This document shows positions 8,666 to 16,885 of a stretch of 48,732 nucleotides of DNA, piece by piece. Position 1 is the stretch's first letter. Each line of letters begins with the position of its first letter. This DNA comes from an uncultured Clostridia bacterium (GTDB lineage: Bacteria; Bacillota; Clostridia; Christensenellales; Borkfalkiaceae), in the NCBI GenBank assembly GCA_947628505.1, contig CANRAD010000015.1:1-48732 (forward strand), given 5' to 3'. The notes under the pieces are model-generated. The model worked only from the letters and a program-made list of their open reading frames with translations, was not told the DNA's origin and searched no databases. Made by a program: the position numbers and the translations under genes.

Positions 8666-9364
8666 TCAGTTTATCTGCTTTGAAATATCTTTTCTGAGCT
8701 TGGATATTATCTTTTTTTCGAGACGGGATATGTAGCTTTGAGAAATGCCGAGCTTATCGGCCACGTCTTTCTGCGTCATGGCCTCGTCTCCGTCGAGTCC
8801 GAAGCGCATTTTCATTATGCGCTGTTCGCGCGGGGAGAGCTTGCCGAGAGACGCTTTCAAAAGTTCTTTTTCCACTCCTCCCTCTATATCAGAGTAAACG
8901 CTGTCGGCGTCGGTTCCCATAACGTCAGACAAGAGCAGTTCGTTGCCCTCCCAATCGGTGTTCAGCGGCTCGTCGAAACTCACCTCCTGTTTGAGGCGCG
9001 ACATACGCCTAAGATACATCAATATCTCGTTTTCTATACAGCGCGAAGCATAAGTCGCGAGCTTTATGTTCTTGTCCGACCTGAAAGAATTTATAGCCTT
9101 GATGAGCCCTATCGTGCCGACGGACACGAGGTCGTCGCCGTCCGCGCCGGAGCCCTCGAATTTTTTGGCTATGTACACCACGAGCCGCAGATTGTGTTCG
9201 ACGAGTTCGGCTTTGGCCTTTTCGTCTCCCGTTTCGAGGAGAGATATCTTATCGCTCTCCTCCTCCTGCGAAAAAGGAAGAGGTAGGGCTTCCGTGCCGC
9301 AGATATAATCCAGAGTGTTTCTGCCGAACAAGACGGCGAGTATGTGCTTTACCTTTTCAAACAT
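8666..9364 (-). CDS. sigE: Sporulation sigma factor SigE (pro-form)
   Basis: This 232-aa mother-cell sigma factor governs early mother-cell genes. It has a short N-terminal pro-region (MFEKVKHILAVLF) that in the family tethers the factor to the membrane until SpoIIGA cleaves it. The start of the mature protein resembles the conserved segment around GTEALPLPFSQEEE. Region 2 contains KLATYASRCIENEILMYLRR, characteristic of SigE and SigK, and region 4 is intact (MTQKDVADKLGISQSYISRLEKK). Its start lies directly against the stop of spoIIGA, indicating co-transcription and translational coupling of the protease with its substrate. Confidence 0.95.
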   Translation of the reverse strand: MFEKVKHILAVLFGRNTLDYICGTEALPLPFSQEEESDKISLLETGDEKAKAELVEHNLRLVVYIAKKFEGSGADGDDLVSVGTIGLIKAINSFRSDKNIKLATYASRCIENEILMYLRRMSRLKQEVSFDEPLNTDWEGNELLLSDVMGTDADSVYSDIEGGVEKELLKASLGKLSPREQRIMKMRFGLDGDEAMTQKDVADKLGISQSYISRLEKKIISKLRKDISKQIN

Positions 9365-10147
9365 TCAATCCTCCAAAATATCCGGGTGAAGCACCGCGTC
9401 GGTTATGCGCGTGCAACTCACTCCGATTTTTACGTTTTTAAAGGATTTCGTGCCCTCGGGCAAATCCACTTCCAGCCTGTCGGCGGTGAACACTTTGAGA
9501 AATTTGCTCCCCGCAACAGTATGTATTTTTACCCCGTCGTTTATACCGGCCAATTCGACGAGTTTGCCGGCCGCGGCGGAAGGTATCACGGAGACGGGTT
9601 CTCCGCGGAGATATACTCTGTTTCCGCTGTCGAAAAAGCCGTTCAACGCCACATATTCCCCGCCGGAATATATTCTGCAACCTACAGCGCGTTTCGAGCC
9701 CTTGGAGAACTTTGCCGCCGCTTTTTTAGCCGCGATGAATATAATCAACGCTCCGAAAAGCGGTATTCCGACGGGTATCGACGAGACGATATAGCCGTTG
9801 CCCTCAAAATAATCCGCGCCGACGAGCCAGTAAAGCGCGATGAGCGCGCCGGCGAGCAATGCGGAGAGCGCAAAAAACACCGCGCAAAACTTAATATATC
9901 CCTTAAAACCGGAAAACCTGCCGGCAATAAAGCACATTAAAAGCCCCGCCGCTATCTTTATGATTACCGCCGCGTATTCCGGCACCGGTATGAGAGGCAT
10001 AAATACGGCAAAACACGCGCCTATGGCCGACGAAAGCGCCACGGCCCTGATGCTCCCCCTGTTCTTCACGGCGGCCTTTGCGGCGTACAGCAACGTGAAA
10101 TCCATACAGAAATTTTCAGCTACCGCGAGCTCGACGTACACCTGCAT
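9365..10147 (-). CDS. spoIIGA: SpoIIGA, membrane protease for pro-SigE
   Basis: This 260-aa integral membrane protein has about five hydrophobic helices in the first 150 residues and a soluble C-terminal domain with the aspartyl-protease-like motif GFFDSGNRVY (the Asp in DSGN is the presumed catalytic residue of a dimeric active site). In spore formers it cleaves the SigE pro-sequence at the septum in response to SpoIIR from the forespore. Its N terminus (VYVELAVAENFCMDFTLLY) aligns with known SpoIIGA starts, so ATG 10147 is right, although no Shine-Dalgarno sequence precedes it. A TATAAT box (10158-10163) lies only ten bases upstream. It is adjacent to sigE. Confidence 0.93.
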   Translation of the reverse strand: MQVYVELAVAENFCMDFTLLYAAKAAVKNRGSIRAVALSSAIGACFAVFMPLIPVPEYAAVIIKIAAGLLMCFIAGRFSGFKGYIKFCAVFFALSALLAGALIALYWLVGADYFEGNGYIVSSIPVGIPLFGALIIFIAAKKAAAKFSKGSKRAVGCRIYSGGEYVALNGFFDSGNRVYLRGEPVSVIPSAAAGKLVELAGINDGVKIHTVAGSKFLKVFTADRLEVDLPEGTKSFKNVKIGVSCTRITDAVLHPDILED

Positions 10148-10157
10148 TGCAAGTGGT

Positions 10158-10163
10158 ATTATA
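10158..10163 (-). promoter_or_regulatory. -10 box close to the spoIIGA start codon
   Basis: This is TATAAT on the minus strand, ten bases before ATG 10147, implying a leader of only a few bases. In Bacillus this operon uses a Spo0A-activated sigma-A promoter. I do not see a convincing Spo0A box, only a partial TTCGACC match near 10207. Confidence 0.45.
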
Positions 10164-10223
10164 GCTCATAGGTTATGGCGAAAACGGTAAAAAAAGGGCG
10201 GATAAGGTCGAATTATGAAAGCT

Positions 10224-10251
10224 GGCGGCGGACGAAAAATCGTCCGCCGCC
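10224..10251 (-). terminator. Hairpin between dus and spoIIGA
   Basis: A perfect 12-bp GC-rich stem (10224-10235 with 10240-10251) has an AAAA loop, located after the dus stop. The T tract that follows on the minus strand is weak (AGCTTTCATAATT). Confidence 0.6.
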
Positions 10252-10290
10252 TCCGTATGTGATTTCGTATCCGTTGAAATACGTCATCTC

Positions 10291-11232
10291 TCAAAATCCG
10301 AGAGACAGCGCCATCTCTTTAAGTTCGGCTATGGAGCCTACTTGCAAAAGTTTCTGTCTTAAAGCCGTTGCGCCGCGTTTCCCTTTGAGATAAAACGCCA
10401 TCATTTTACGCATATAAACGAGGGCAAAACGCTCGCCGTACAATTCTTCGGTTTCGGCGAGCTGTTTCATAACCGAGCCGAGCTTATCTTGCGGCGGCGT
10501 GCCCGTAATCTCCGAAAATATCCACGGATTGTACAGCGCTCCCCGCGCTATCATAACGCCGTCGGCGCCCGTCTCGGCCATGGTTATATCGGCGTCCTCT
10601 TTCGTAAAAATCCCGCCGTTTGCGATAACGGGTATGGACACGGCGGCCTTTGCGGCGGCAATAGCTTTGAAATCCACGGCACCAGAATACATCATGTCGC
10701 GCGTTCTGCCGTGGACGGTTATCATATCCGCTCCCGAATCTTCGCACATCGCGGCAAACTGCTCCGCGATTATCTTGTCGCGGACAATGCCCGTTCTGAA
10801 TTTCACCGACACGGCTTTGCCGCTTTTTTTGCATGCCGAGATTATCTTCGAAGAGAGTTTCAAATCGTTCATAAGCGCGCACCCGTCGCCGTTTTTGTAG
10901 ATTTTCGGCACGGGACAGCCCATGTTTATGTCTATTAAATCGAATACGGAAAGATCTTCGCTCTCCGCCGCGCGCCGTATGTATTCCGGTTCGTGCCCGA
11001 ATATCTGACACGCTTTTATTCCATTCGCGTGTTCCGGAACCGCGAGAAGCCCGCGGGTTTTGGCACTGTCATAGCACAGCCCTTTCGCCGAAACCATTTC
11101 CGTAAACGTCAATCCGGCTCCCGATAAGGAGCACAGCTCCCTGAAAGGCGCGTTCGAATATCCCGCGAGAGGAGCCAAAAAGACGTTGCAAGGCGTTTTC
11201 AGTCCGCCTATGCTAATTTTCTTTAAGAGCAT
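10291..11232 (-). CDS. dusB: tRNA-dihydrouridine synthase
   Basis: This 313-aa FMN-dependent flavoenzyme reduces uridines in the D-loop of tRNA. Visible marks are the N-terminal FLAPLAGYSNAPFR, the active-site segment DINMGCPVPK (Cys106 as the proton donor), HGRT and the phosphate-binding NGGI and GADGVMIARGAL. Length fits the DusB-like bacterial family; assignment to DusB rather than another bacterial Dus subgroup is by overall resemblance. Its start overlaps the 3' end of mazG by 20 bases, and there is no separate ribosome site, so it is probably translated by coupling. A hairpin follows the stop. Confidence 0.9.
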   Translation of the reverse strand: MLLKKISIGGLKTPCNVFLAPLAGYSNAPFRELCSLSGAGLTFTEMVSAKGLCYDSAKTRGLLAVPEHANGIKACQIFGHEPEYIRRAAESEDLSVFDLIDINMGCPVPKIYKNGDGCALMNDLKLSSKIISACKKSGKAVSVKFRTGIVRDKIIAEQFAAMCEDSGADMITVHGRTRDMMYSGAVDFKAIAAAKAAVSIPVIANGGIFTKEDADITMAETGADGVMIARGALYNPWIFSEITGTPPQDKLGSVMKQLAETEELYGERFALVYMRKMMAFYLKGKRGATALRQKLLQVGSIAELKEMALSLGF

Positions 11233-12634
11233 TTTTAGCCAACATCCAATAATAATCGAAATAAGCGCCGTCTTTGGTTACTTCGTCGACCGTTCTGCCG
11301 GCCGCGGAGACTATTTTCTCGAATTCGAGAAAACGTTTTATGAACTTATCCGTAGCGGCGCGAAGAGCTTCCTCGCAATCGACTCCCGCAAGGCGGCACG
11401 TGTTAACCGCGGAAAAGAGAACGTCGCCGGCCTCTTCGAATACGCCTTCTTTATCCTCTTCAACGAGTTTGTCTATCAGTTCGTGCACCTCTTCCCACAA
11501 TTTTTCGGAAGCCGATACCGACGAAAGAAAATCAAATCCGCATTTTGCCGCGCGTTTGCCGACTTTCTGAGCGCGCATGCACGCGGGGAAATTTTTAGGC
11601 ACCGCAAGCAACGTTTCACCGTAAGTTTTCTGACCTTTTTCCGCGACTTTATTCTTTTCCCAAACGCCCAGAGCCTCGTTCTCGCTCGCAGCCTTATCCT
11701 TGCCGAAAATATGGGAATGTCTGAATATGAGTTTGCGGACAACGCGCGAAAGAGCGTCCGAACCCGTAAAAGCGCCCCTCTCTTCCGAAAGTACGGAGTG
11801 GAAAGCCGCCTGCAACAGCACGTCGCCCGTTTCCTCTTCCATTCCGTCGTCGTCGGCGCGCTCTATGGCGTCGACGAGTTCGTACGCTTCCTCTATCATA
11901 TTGTTCTTTATTGTTTCGGACGTCTGCGCTCTGTCCCACGGACAGCCGCCGGGAGCGCGGAGAAGCCTGACCATCTCTTCCAGATCGGCAAAATCGTAGC
12001 GGGCGCGCTCCAAAAACGCGCTTTCCTGCACGGCCACCGCGCAAGTGTAGTCGTAATCCTTTTGTCTGTCTATTTCATAGACCTTGATTTTTTTAACCGC
12101 TCCTTTACCTATGAAGAAGCAATCCGTTTCCTCTCCGAAAATATCCGAGAGTTTCATCTTGACTTCGGAAGCTACGAGATAGCAATCGATATCGAAGATA
12201 CATGCGGCGCGGCAACTTTTCATGTCCGACACGGAATATGCCGACACGCTCGTATATGCGCTTTTGTCGAGCCGCCCGGCGTTGTATGCGTTAGCCGACT
12301 TGGAAACCGAATCCAAAACCTCGCAATCGCGCGCTTTCGAAAGTATTATTTTGCATGCTTCGTCCTCGCTCACGGAACCGTCCACGCAATAGCAAACGGG
12401 CGAAACGCGCGAAGCCTTTATGACTTCCGCCGCGAGTTTTTTGTTTAATGAATCGAAATTGCGACTCTTTGAAAAAAGCTCGTCGAGCGTGCGTACTTTA
12501 TATCCCGAAAGACTTTTGAAGCTCTCCGTCGAAGAAGTGCGGGCAATGATGGCGGGCGCGCCGTCAAGCGCCTCCTTTGCGCGCAAAGTTAAATCTCCGT
12601 TTGAAATTCCCAAACCTATCAGCGTTATTTTCAT
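11213..12634 (-). CDS. mazG: MazG-family nucleotide pyrophosphohydrolase with N-terminal methylase-like domain
   Basis: This 473-aa protein has a YabN-type layout: an N-terminal tetrapyrrole-methylase-like domain (about 1-210, starting KITLIGLGISNGDLTLRA) and two MazG repeats. The first repeat carries LLRAPGGCPWDRAQT, the metal-binding EEAYELVDAI and EEETGDVLL; the second has EEVHELIDKL and EEAGDVLF. MazG enzymes hydrolyse NTPs or dNTPs to monophosphates and pyrophosphate and clear unwanted nucleotides. The methylase-like part is divergent and may be inactive. The start has a good AGGAGG site. Gene order spoVT-spoVB-mazG matches Bacillus spoVT-yabM-yabN. It overlaps the 3' end of spoVB by 71 bases, which is unusually long. 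Confidence 0.92.
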   Translation of the reverse strand: MKITLIGLGISNGDLTLRAKEALDGAPAIIARTSSTESFKSLSGYKVRTLDELFSKSRNFDSLNKKLAAEVIKASRVSPVCYCVDGSVSEDEACKIILSKARDCEVLDSVSKSANAYNAGRLDKSAYTSVSAYSVSDMKSCRAACIFDIDCYLVASEVKMKLSDIFGEETDCFFIGKGAVKKIKVYEIDRQKDYDYTCAVAVQESAFLERARYDFADLEEMVRLLRAPGGCPWDRAQTSETIKNNMIEEAYELVDAIERADDDGMEEETGDVLLQAAFHSVLSEERGAFTGSDALSRVVRKLIFRHSHIFGKDKAASENEALGVWEKNKVAEKGQKTYGETLLAVPKNFPACMRAQKVGKRAAKCGFDFLSSVSASEKLWEEVHELIDKLVEEDKEGVFEEAGDVLFSAVNTCRLAGVDCEEALRAATDKFIKRFLEFEKIVSAAGRTVDEVTKDGAYFDYYWMLAKNALKEN

Positions 12635-13928
12635 TCGTGCCTCCTGCCTTTATAATATAACAGAAACTCAAAAGGCTTGCAACAAAATAAGCGCAATTTG
12701 CGGCCAAAGCCACGCCGTTTATCCCAAGCGAAGTAAATCTCAAAGCCGCCGCGGCGAGAGACACGCGCAGCGCCGCGCACAGCCAATTCGCAAGCGTCGC
12801 CGAAAGCGGTCGGCCGAATGCCGTAAGACACGCGCACGAAGTTTGCAAAACGGGCTGGGTTATTGCCGATATGCACATTATCCTCACAAGATTTATAAAA
12901 ATTTCGCGCTCGCCGGCGGAAAGCGCGCCGAATATCGTCTTTGCCGCAATCGGAGCGAGCACAAACAGACCGACAGCCGCCGGAAGGGAAATAACGAAAG
13001 TCAACAAAAGAGCTTTCATTGCCCCCTCTTTCGCCGCGCGCATATCCGTTTCGGCAAGAGGCGCTATTTTCGGAATGGCCGAAGCGGCAAGCCCGTAGGT
13101 TATCGAAACGGGCAGATTGACGATTGTAACGGCGCAACCGGAGTATATGCCGTAAACGGCCGTCGAACCGAGCGAAGCGTCTTTTAAAAGGCGAACCACC
13201 GCTATGCTTTCGGCAAGTCCGGCAAGCGGCACCGCCGCGGCCGAAAGGGCGAGGGGAACGGTGTATTTCAATACGGCAAAAACGGGCGGCGGGAAAACCT
13301 TGTATAACGGCGCGCGCGGACGTTTTTTAATATAGTATGCATATGCCGAAAGGGCGCAGACGGCTTCGCTCGCGGTTACCGCGAACAGCGTGGAAGCAAC
13401 TGCAAGCTCGAAATTATCCTTAAAATGCCACGCAAGAGCGCAACCCAACAGAACTTTCAAAAGCTGTTCGGCGACTTCCGTTACGGCCGTGGGATACATA
13501 TTGCTCCGGCCCTGGAAATATCCTCTCGCCACCGAAAGCACCGAGACGAAAAAAACCGAAGGGCTGAGCATCTTACAGCAAAGTGCAACCGAGGGCTCTC
13601 CCTGTAAAGCGGCCAGAGCGTCGGAAAGCGCAAACATCAAAAACGAACCGAGAGCCCCCAAAACGCCGTAAAACGCAAACGCCGTTTTTTCGGCGCCCTC
13701 GCCCTTGCCGGAGGCCGTAAGCCGGGCAATGCCCGAAGGTATTCCGGAAGCAGAAACGGTCAGAAGCATGCAGTAAAGGGGATAAACCATCTGGTAAACC
13801 CCCATTCCCGCTCCGCCGAGTATGTTGGTAAGCGGGATTCTGTATGCCGCGCCCATCGCCTTGGATAAAAATCCGCCGATAGAAATTATCAGCGCGCCTT
13901 TGATATATCCTGATTTCTTTTTGCTCAT
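12564..13928 (-). CDS. spoVB: SpoVB-like MOP-superfamily flippase
   Basis: This 454-aa polytopic membrane protein of the polysaccharide/lipid-linked oligosaccharide exporter superfamily starts with GYIKGALIISIGGFLSKAMG and continues with about twelve to fourteen hydrophobic helices. SpoVB and its paralogues move lipid-linked cell wall precursors across the membrane, in this family mainly for spore cortex formation. Its position between spoVT and mazG supports the spoVB/yabM assignment. The C terminus after the last helix is polar and read from the same DNA as the mazG start (71-base overlap), so the tail may reflect loss of an earlier stop codon. Exact substrate is not visible. Confidence 0.82.
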   Translation of the reverse strand: MSKKKSGYIKGALIISIGGFLSKAMGAAYRIPLTNILGGAGMGVYQMVYPLYCMLLTVSASGIPSGIARLTASGKGEGAEKTAFAFYGVLGALGSFLMFALSDALAALQGEPSVALCCKMLSPSVFFVSVLSVARGYFQGRSNMYPTAVTEVAEQLLKVLLGCALAWHFKDNFELAVASTLFAVTASEAVCALSAYAYYIKKRPRAPLYKVFPPPVFAVLKYTVPLALSAAAVPLAGLAESIAVVRLLKDASLGSTAVYGIYSGCAVTIVNLPVSITYGLAASAIPKIAPLAETDMRAAKEGAMKALLLTFVISLPAAVGLFVLAPIAAKTIFGALSAGEREIFINLVRIMCISAITQPVLQTSCACLTAFGRPLSATLANWLCAALRVSLAAAALRFTSLGINGVALAANCAYFVASLLSFCYIIKAGGTNENNADRFGNFKRRFNFARKGGA

Positions 13929-13964
13929 AAAAATAAAGCCCCGCGCAGAGCGGAGCGGTTTATG

Positions 13965-14510
13965 TTATTCGAATTGCCCCGCAAGTATTTCGGCGGAAAG
14001 CTGAGCGAGTTTACAGCTCGAAGGCTCCACCCTCGCGCCTTTTTCCGCCGATACGAGCGCCACCGCGCCGAGGCAATCGCCGTTACATACTATGGGTACT
14101 ATTATCTGCGCAGTGAGTTCCTGCGTCTGGCCGTCGCATATGGGGACGACCGCGCCGCCCTCGGAAAGATTGGCGACGTAACTTCTTCTTTCACGGAGTA
14201 TTTTGTCCATATCCTGCGAAAGGGTTTTTCCGTCGAAATCCTTTTTTTCCTTTCCGGAGGCATGCAGCACTCCGTCCGTGTCGCAAATCACCGCCACCAA
14301 GCCCGAAAGATCCGAAAGGGATTTTGCCGTCCCCTCCGAAAACTTTTCAAGCGAAGCTATCGGCGAATATTTTTTGAGCATCAGCTCGTCGCGTTCGGTA
14401 AAAATTTCGAGCGGATCGCCCGATTTGAGTCTCAGCGTGGAGCGGATTTCCTTGGGGATAACCACCCTGCCCAACTCGTCTATTCTTCTTACAATTCCCG
14501 TTGCTTTCAT
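13965..14510 (-). CDS. spoVT: Stage V sporulation regulator SpoVT
   Basis: This 181-aa transcription factor has an N-terminal AbrB-type swapped-hairpin DNA-binding domain (MKATGIVRRIDELGRVVIPKE) and a C-terminal GAF-like domain (about 55-181). In Bacillus it modulates sigma-G-dependent forespore genes. I start it at ATG 14510, preceded by AGGAGAG, rather than at 14567, since the 19 upstream codons lie on top of a predicted sigma-G promoter. That promoter (GCATA-17-CATACTT) fits the known control of spoVT. A bidirectional terminator separates it from the upstream HAD-DprA-PRTase insert. Confidence 0.92.
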   Translation of the reverse strand: MKATGIVRRIDELGRVVIPKEIRSTLRLKSGDPLEIFTERDELMLKKYSPIASLEKFSEGTAKSLSDLSGLVAVICDTDGVLHASGKEKKDFDGKTLSQDMDKILRERRSYVANLSEGGAVVPICDGQTQELTAQIIVPIVCNGDCLGAVALVSAEKGARVEPSSCKLAQLSAEILAGQFE

Positions 14511-14536
14511 ACGCTCTCCTATACACGTTACAGAAG

Positions 14537-14565
14537 AAGTATGTGAAAGCACAATAAAGTTATGC
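14537..14565 (-). promoter_or_regulatory. Predicted sigma-G promoter of spoVT
   Basis: The -35 GCATA is the complement of 14561-14565 and the -10 CATACTT the complement of 14537-14543, with a 17-bp spacer. This is close to the sigma-G consensus and ends 26 bases before ATG 14510. Confidence 0.6.
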
Positions 14566-14634
14566 AACCCGGCGCGTTTTTATAAAGCGCCATCGGTTTT
14601 GTTCCCAGAATTTAAAAGGAAATTTTTTTAAATA

Positions 14635-14664
14635 AAAAGCGGAACCCGGAAAAGTTCCGCTTTT
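14635..14664 (-). terminator. Terminator after the HAD-DprA-PRTase genes
   Basis: An 11-bp perfect stem (14635-14645 with 14654-14664) has an 8-base loop, with an A run on one side and a T run on the other, so it can act in both directions. It closes the minus-strand operon that ends at 14735. Confidence 0.85.
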
Positions 14665-14734
14665 CGAAAACATGAGTATAACATATTATTTATACTTAAC
14701 CCCATACGCACTTCCATGCAAAAATGCGCACTGT

Positions 14735-15253
14735 TTATTTATCTGTTTTTAATATGTTACGAATTCCCGATTTTTTCAGTTCGTTAATTAAATTGCCGTC
14801 ATTTTCATAAAATTTTAATTGCGATTTTGTGCATTGAAAATACTGACAGATTTTCTCCAAGTCATATTTTATATCGGTCTTCTTACTATAAAACACATAT
14901 GAAAAAACATTTGTCAGATTAAAGTGATTTAAAATCGCATTAACTCTACATTCCTCTGCGCTCGTCCATAATATGCATTCAGATGATTTTAAGCTCGACA
15001 ATAAGTTTATCAAATCAGCATTTGCCTTCGTCTTATCTATATTGTCGATAAAATATTTTTGTTTGATTTCTACCAAAATCTTTTTCTCTTGATTTGTTAA
15101 GTCGTATCGGGAACAGACAATATCTCTTGTTATTCTGCCAACATTCTTAATACGCTCTTTACCCAATATACTTAACGCATAATTATATGCTTCGCTATTC
15201 AACTCATCCGTAAAGACAAGCGTATTGTCCAGATCAAAAACATACTTATACAT
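14735..15253 (-). CDS. HAD-superfamily hydrolase
   Basis: This small 172-aa haloacid-dehalogenase-fold protein starts with the motif I sequence YVFDLDNTLVFTDE (Asp7 nucleophile, Asp9 acid/base). Motif II is CILWTSAEE, and a late KSQLKFYENDGNLI supplies Lys and the acidic motif IV. It has a short helical cap, as in small nucleotide or sugar phosphatases. It is the third gene of a tight operon (3-bp gap) behind a DprA-like protein and a phosphoribosyltransferase. This suggests that it dephosphorylates a ribosyl or nucleotide product of the same module. Substrate is unknown. The gene is noticeably richer in A+T than the sporulation genes beside it, a possible sign of transfer. Confidence 0.75.
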   Translation of the reverse strand: MYKYVFDLDNTLVFTDELNSEAYNYALSILGKERIKNVGRITRDIVCSRYDLTNQEKKILVEIKQKYFIDNIDKTKANADLINLLSSLKSSECILWTSAEECRVNAILNHFNLTNVFSYVFYSKKTDIKYDLEKICQYFQCTKSQLKFYENDGNLINELKKSGIRNILKTDK

Positions 15254-15256
15254 AAA

Positions 15257-16189
15257 TCAAAACAACTTCATTTGCTTGGGTTTGCCGTCGGAAAGTTTCA
15301 CCGCTTTGGGAAATTCCGAATTAACTATTTCGTCTATTGAACCGTTTGTTAAAGCTATAACCTTTTTCTGCTCGATAAAATCTTTATTCAGTCCGAACTG
15401 TTTATTGAATCTATCGGTTTCGCTGTTATACATAACATACCGAGCGACGTCATAATTTCCCGCATATTCCATAGCATGCCTCGAACCGCTATCGCCCTGG
15501 CCGTTTCTGTAACTTGCTATCATTATAACCGCTTTTGAAAACATTGCCTGCAATCTATCTCTTTCAATGTAACGATTTACCGCATCGTTTTTGCTTAACG
15601 GCTCATTATAATACTCGGTGAGCAACAGTCCGCCCTTTTCAACAATACTCTCGGCTAATTCCCTGTTTGACGCAGGATAAATTTTATTTAAAGTCGAAGG
15701 CAGAATTGCAATTGTCGCAGCATTATTTTCAACACATGTTCTGTGGGCAATTTCGTCGCAACCCTTTGCAAGACCGCTGACAATTACAACTTTTTTTTCA
15801 ATAAGTTTTTTTGCGATAATCCTTTCGCGTTGTTCTATTTCGTCCGTAGGATCTGTTACTCCTATGATTGCGACGTTGTTTTTTAGCTCTTGCAATAAAG
15901 AAATATCTCCTCTATAAAAGAGCAAATACGGCTTCTCGCTCTCTTTGGCTTTGATATTTATCAGAGGGAAATCGTCGTCAAAAGCGCAGACTATTCCATA
16001 CGAATCCCTATTATCATTATCAAATTGACCGCGCAGAAATTCGATTTTTTCTTTTACCGCTTGCTTTTCCGCAACAGCCTGTTCAATTAAGGATATTTCT
16101 CCGAACTCACGCCAAAATTGAGCATTGGTTTTTATGTATTGGCACTCGACAAGCGCCAGAATTTCCAATGAAATCTCCGAATAATTCAT
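15257..16189 (-). CDS. DprA/Smf-like SLOG-fold protein
   Basis: This 310-aa protein has a Rossmann-like DprA/Smf core from about residue 85: VAIIGVTDP, VVIVSGLAKGCDEIAHR, AILPSTLNKIYPASNRELAE and GGLLLTEY, then RYIERDRLQAMFSKAVIMI. True DprA loads RecA onto transforming DNA. This protein differs in its N-terminal domain and lies between a phosphoribosyltransferase and a HAD hydrolase, not with topA or competence genes. It is more likely a specialised SLOG protein that binds a nucleotide ligand or DNA in a stress or defence module. Its ATG overlaps the upstream stop as TAATG, so translation is coupled. Fold assignment is firm; the role is inference. Confidence 0.8.
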   Translation of the reverse strand: MNYSEISLEILALVECQYIKTNAQFWREFGEISLIEQAVAEKQAVKEKIEFLRGQFDNDNRDSYGIVCAFDDDFPLINIKAKESEKPYLLFYRGDISLLQELKNNVAIIGVTDPTDEIEQRERIIAKKLIEKKVVIVSGLAKGCDEIAHRTCVENNAATIAILPSTLNKIYPASNRELAESIVEKGGLLLTEYYNEPLSKNDAVNRYIERDRLQAMFSKAVIMIASYRNGQGDSGSRHAMEYAGNYDVARYVMYNSETDRFNKQFGLNKDFIEQKKVIALTNGSIDEIVNSEFPKAVKLSDGKPKQMKLF

Positions 16190-16851
16190 TAATATCTCCT
16201 AACTGTTTTAGCCAAAGAATAGAAAACAACTTCTTTTGCGCCGACATTATACAAGGCTTGAATACAATCCTCGTCAACATGACAGTTCTCAGTATATATA
16301 TCGTCAACTAAAATAATGGTTTGGCCTTTGATATATGCTGAATTTATATTACACGTATCCTGCGTTATGCCGGGATAAGGTTCGGGGCCGTCATTGGCAT
16401 TTTCCCCGGAAACAATATAGCCTTGTGCCGTCATACGTCCGACTTCCCTACTGCGAATATGCGTTGTTTTTGTATTGGCATGCCGCTCAATATATTTAGT
16501 TCCGTCAATTACGTTATTGAAAGATTGCGCGGCATTGCCGATTGCGTCAATCAAATATAGTTGCCGTGGTAAATAGGTATTAAACGCTTTTGATCGGGGA
16601 ACAGCCACAACAGTGCAAATATCAAATTTCTCCCTTCTCATTATCTCTTGCAAGGCGGGGCGCAAAATCCTTTCGGCTCTTGTCTTTGCGTTATTTAACT
16701 CTTCAATCTGCTTTTCGTCATATGTATTTTTGAATATACGGATGAATTCGGTATCCTCGCTGTACTTGCCGCCATAATAATCAAGCGTATAATATGCTTT
16801 TGTATTCTTTTTTAGATAATAATTATCTGCATAGATTATGTATTCTTCCAT
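16189..16851 (-). CDS. Phosphoribosyltransferase-domain protein
   Basis: This 220-aa protein has the PRPP-binding signature of type I phosphoribosyltransferases, IILVDDIYTENCHVDEDC, near the C terminus. An upstream VVAVPRSKAF resembles the ComF/amidophosphoribosyl group. The basic segment before the signature is long (about 40 residues) and contains HIRSREVGRMTAQ, reminiscent of ComF-like proteins. It heads the three-gene AT-rich operon with the DprA-like and HAD genes, so it could add or remove a ribosyl-phosphate group on a small molecule used by that module. I prefer ATG 16851 with AAGG eight bases upstream over the TTG at 16872. Substrate cannot be read from the sequence. Confidence 0.75.
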   Translation of the reverse strand: MEEYIIYADNYYLKKNTKAYYTLDYYGGKYSEDTEFIRIFKNTYDEKQIEELNNAKTRAERILRPALQEIMRREKFDICTVVAVPRSKAFNTYLPRQLYLIDAIGNAAQSFNNVIDGTKYIERHANTKTTHIRSREVGRMTAQGYIVSGENANDGPEPYPGITQDTCNINSAYIKGQTIILVDDIYTENCHVDEDCIQALYNVGAKEVVFYSLAKTVRRY

Positions 16852-16885
16852 TGTTAATACCTTATACTTCAACCATTTGCTTTGT

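Noticed and set aside
10195-10215. Possible Spo0A box upstream of spoIIGA
   Set aside because: Only TTCGACC matches part of the consensus and its spacing to the -10 box is unusual. Control by Spo0A is expected from Bacillus but is not shown here.
11186-12448. 420-codon plus-strand frame opposite mazG
   Set aside because: It is antisense to conserved MazG motifs, with no recognisable domain and no start signal.
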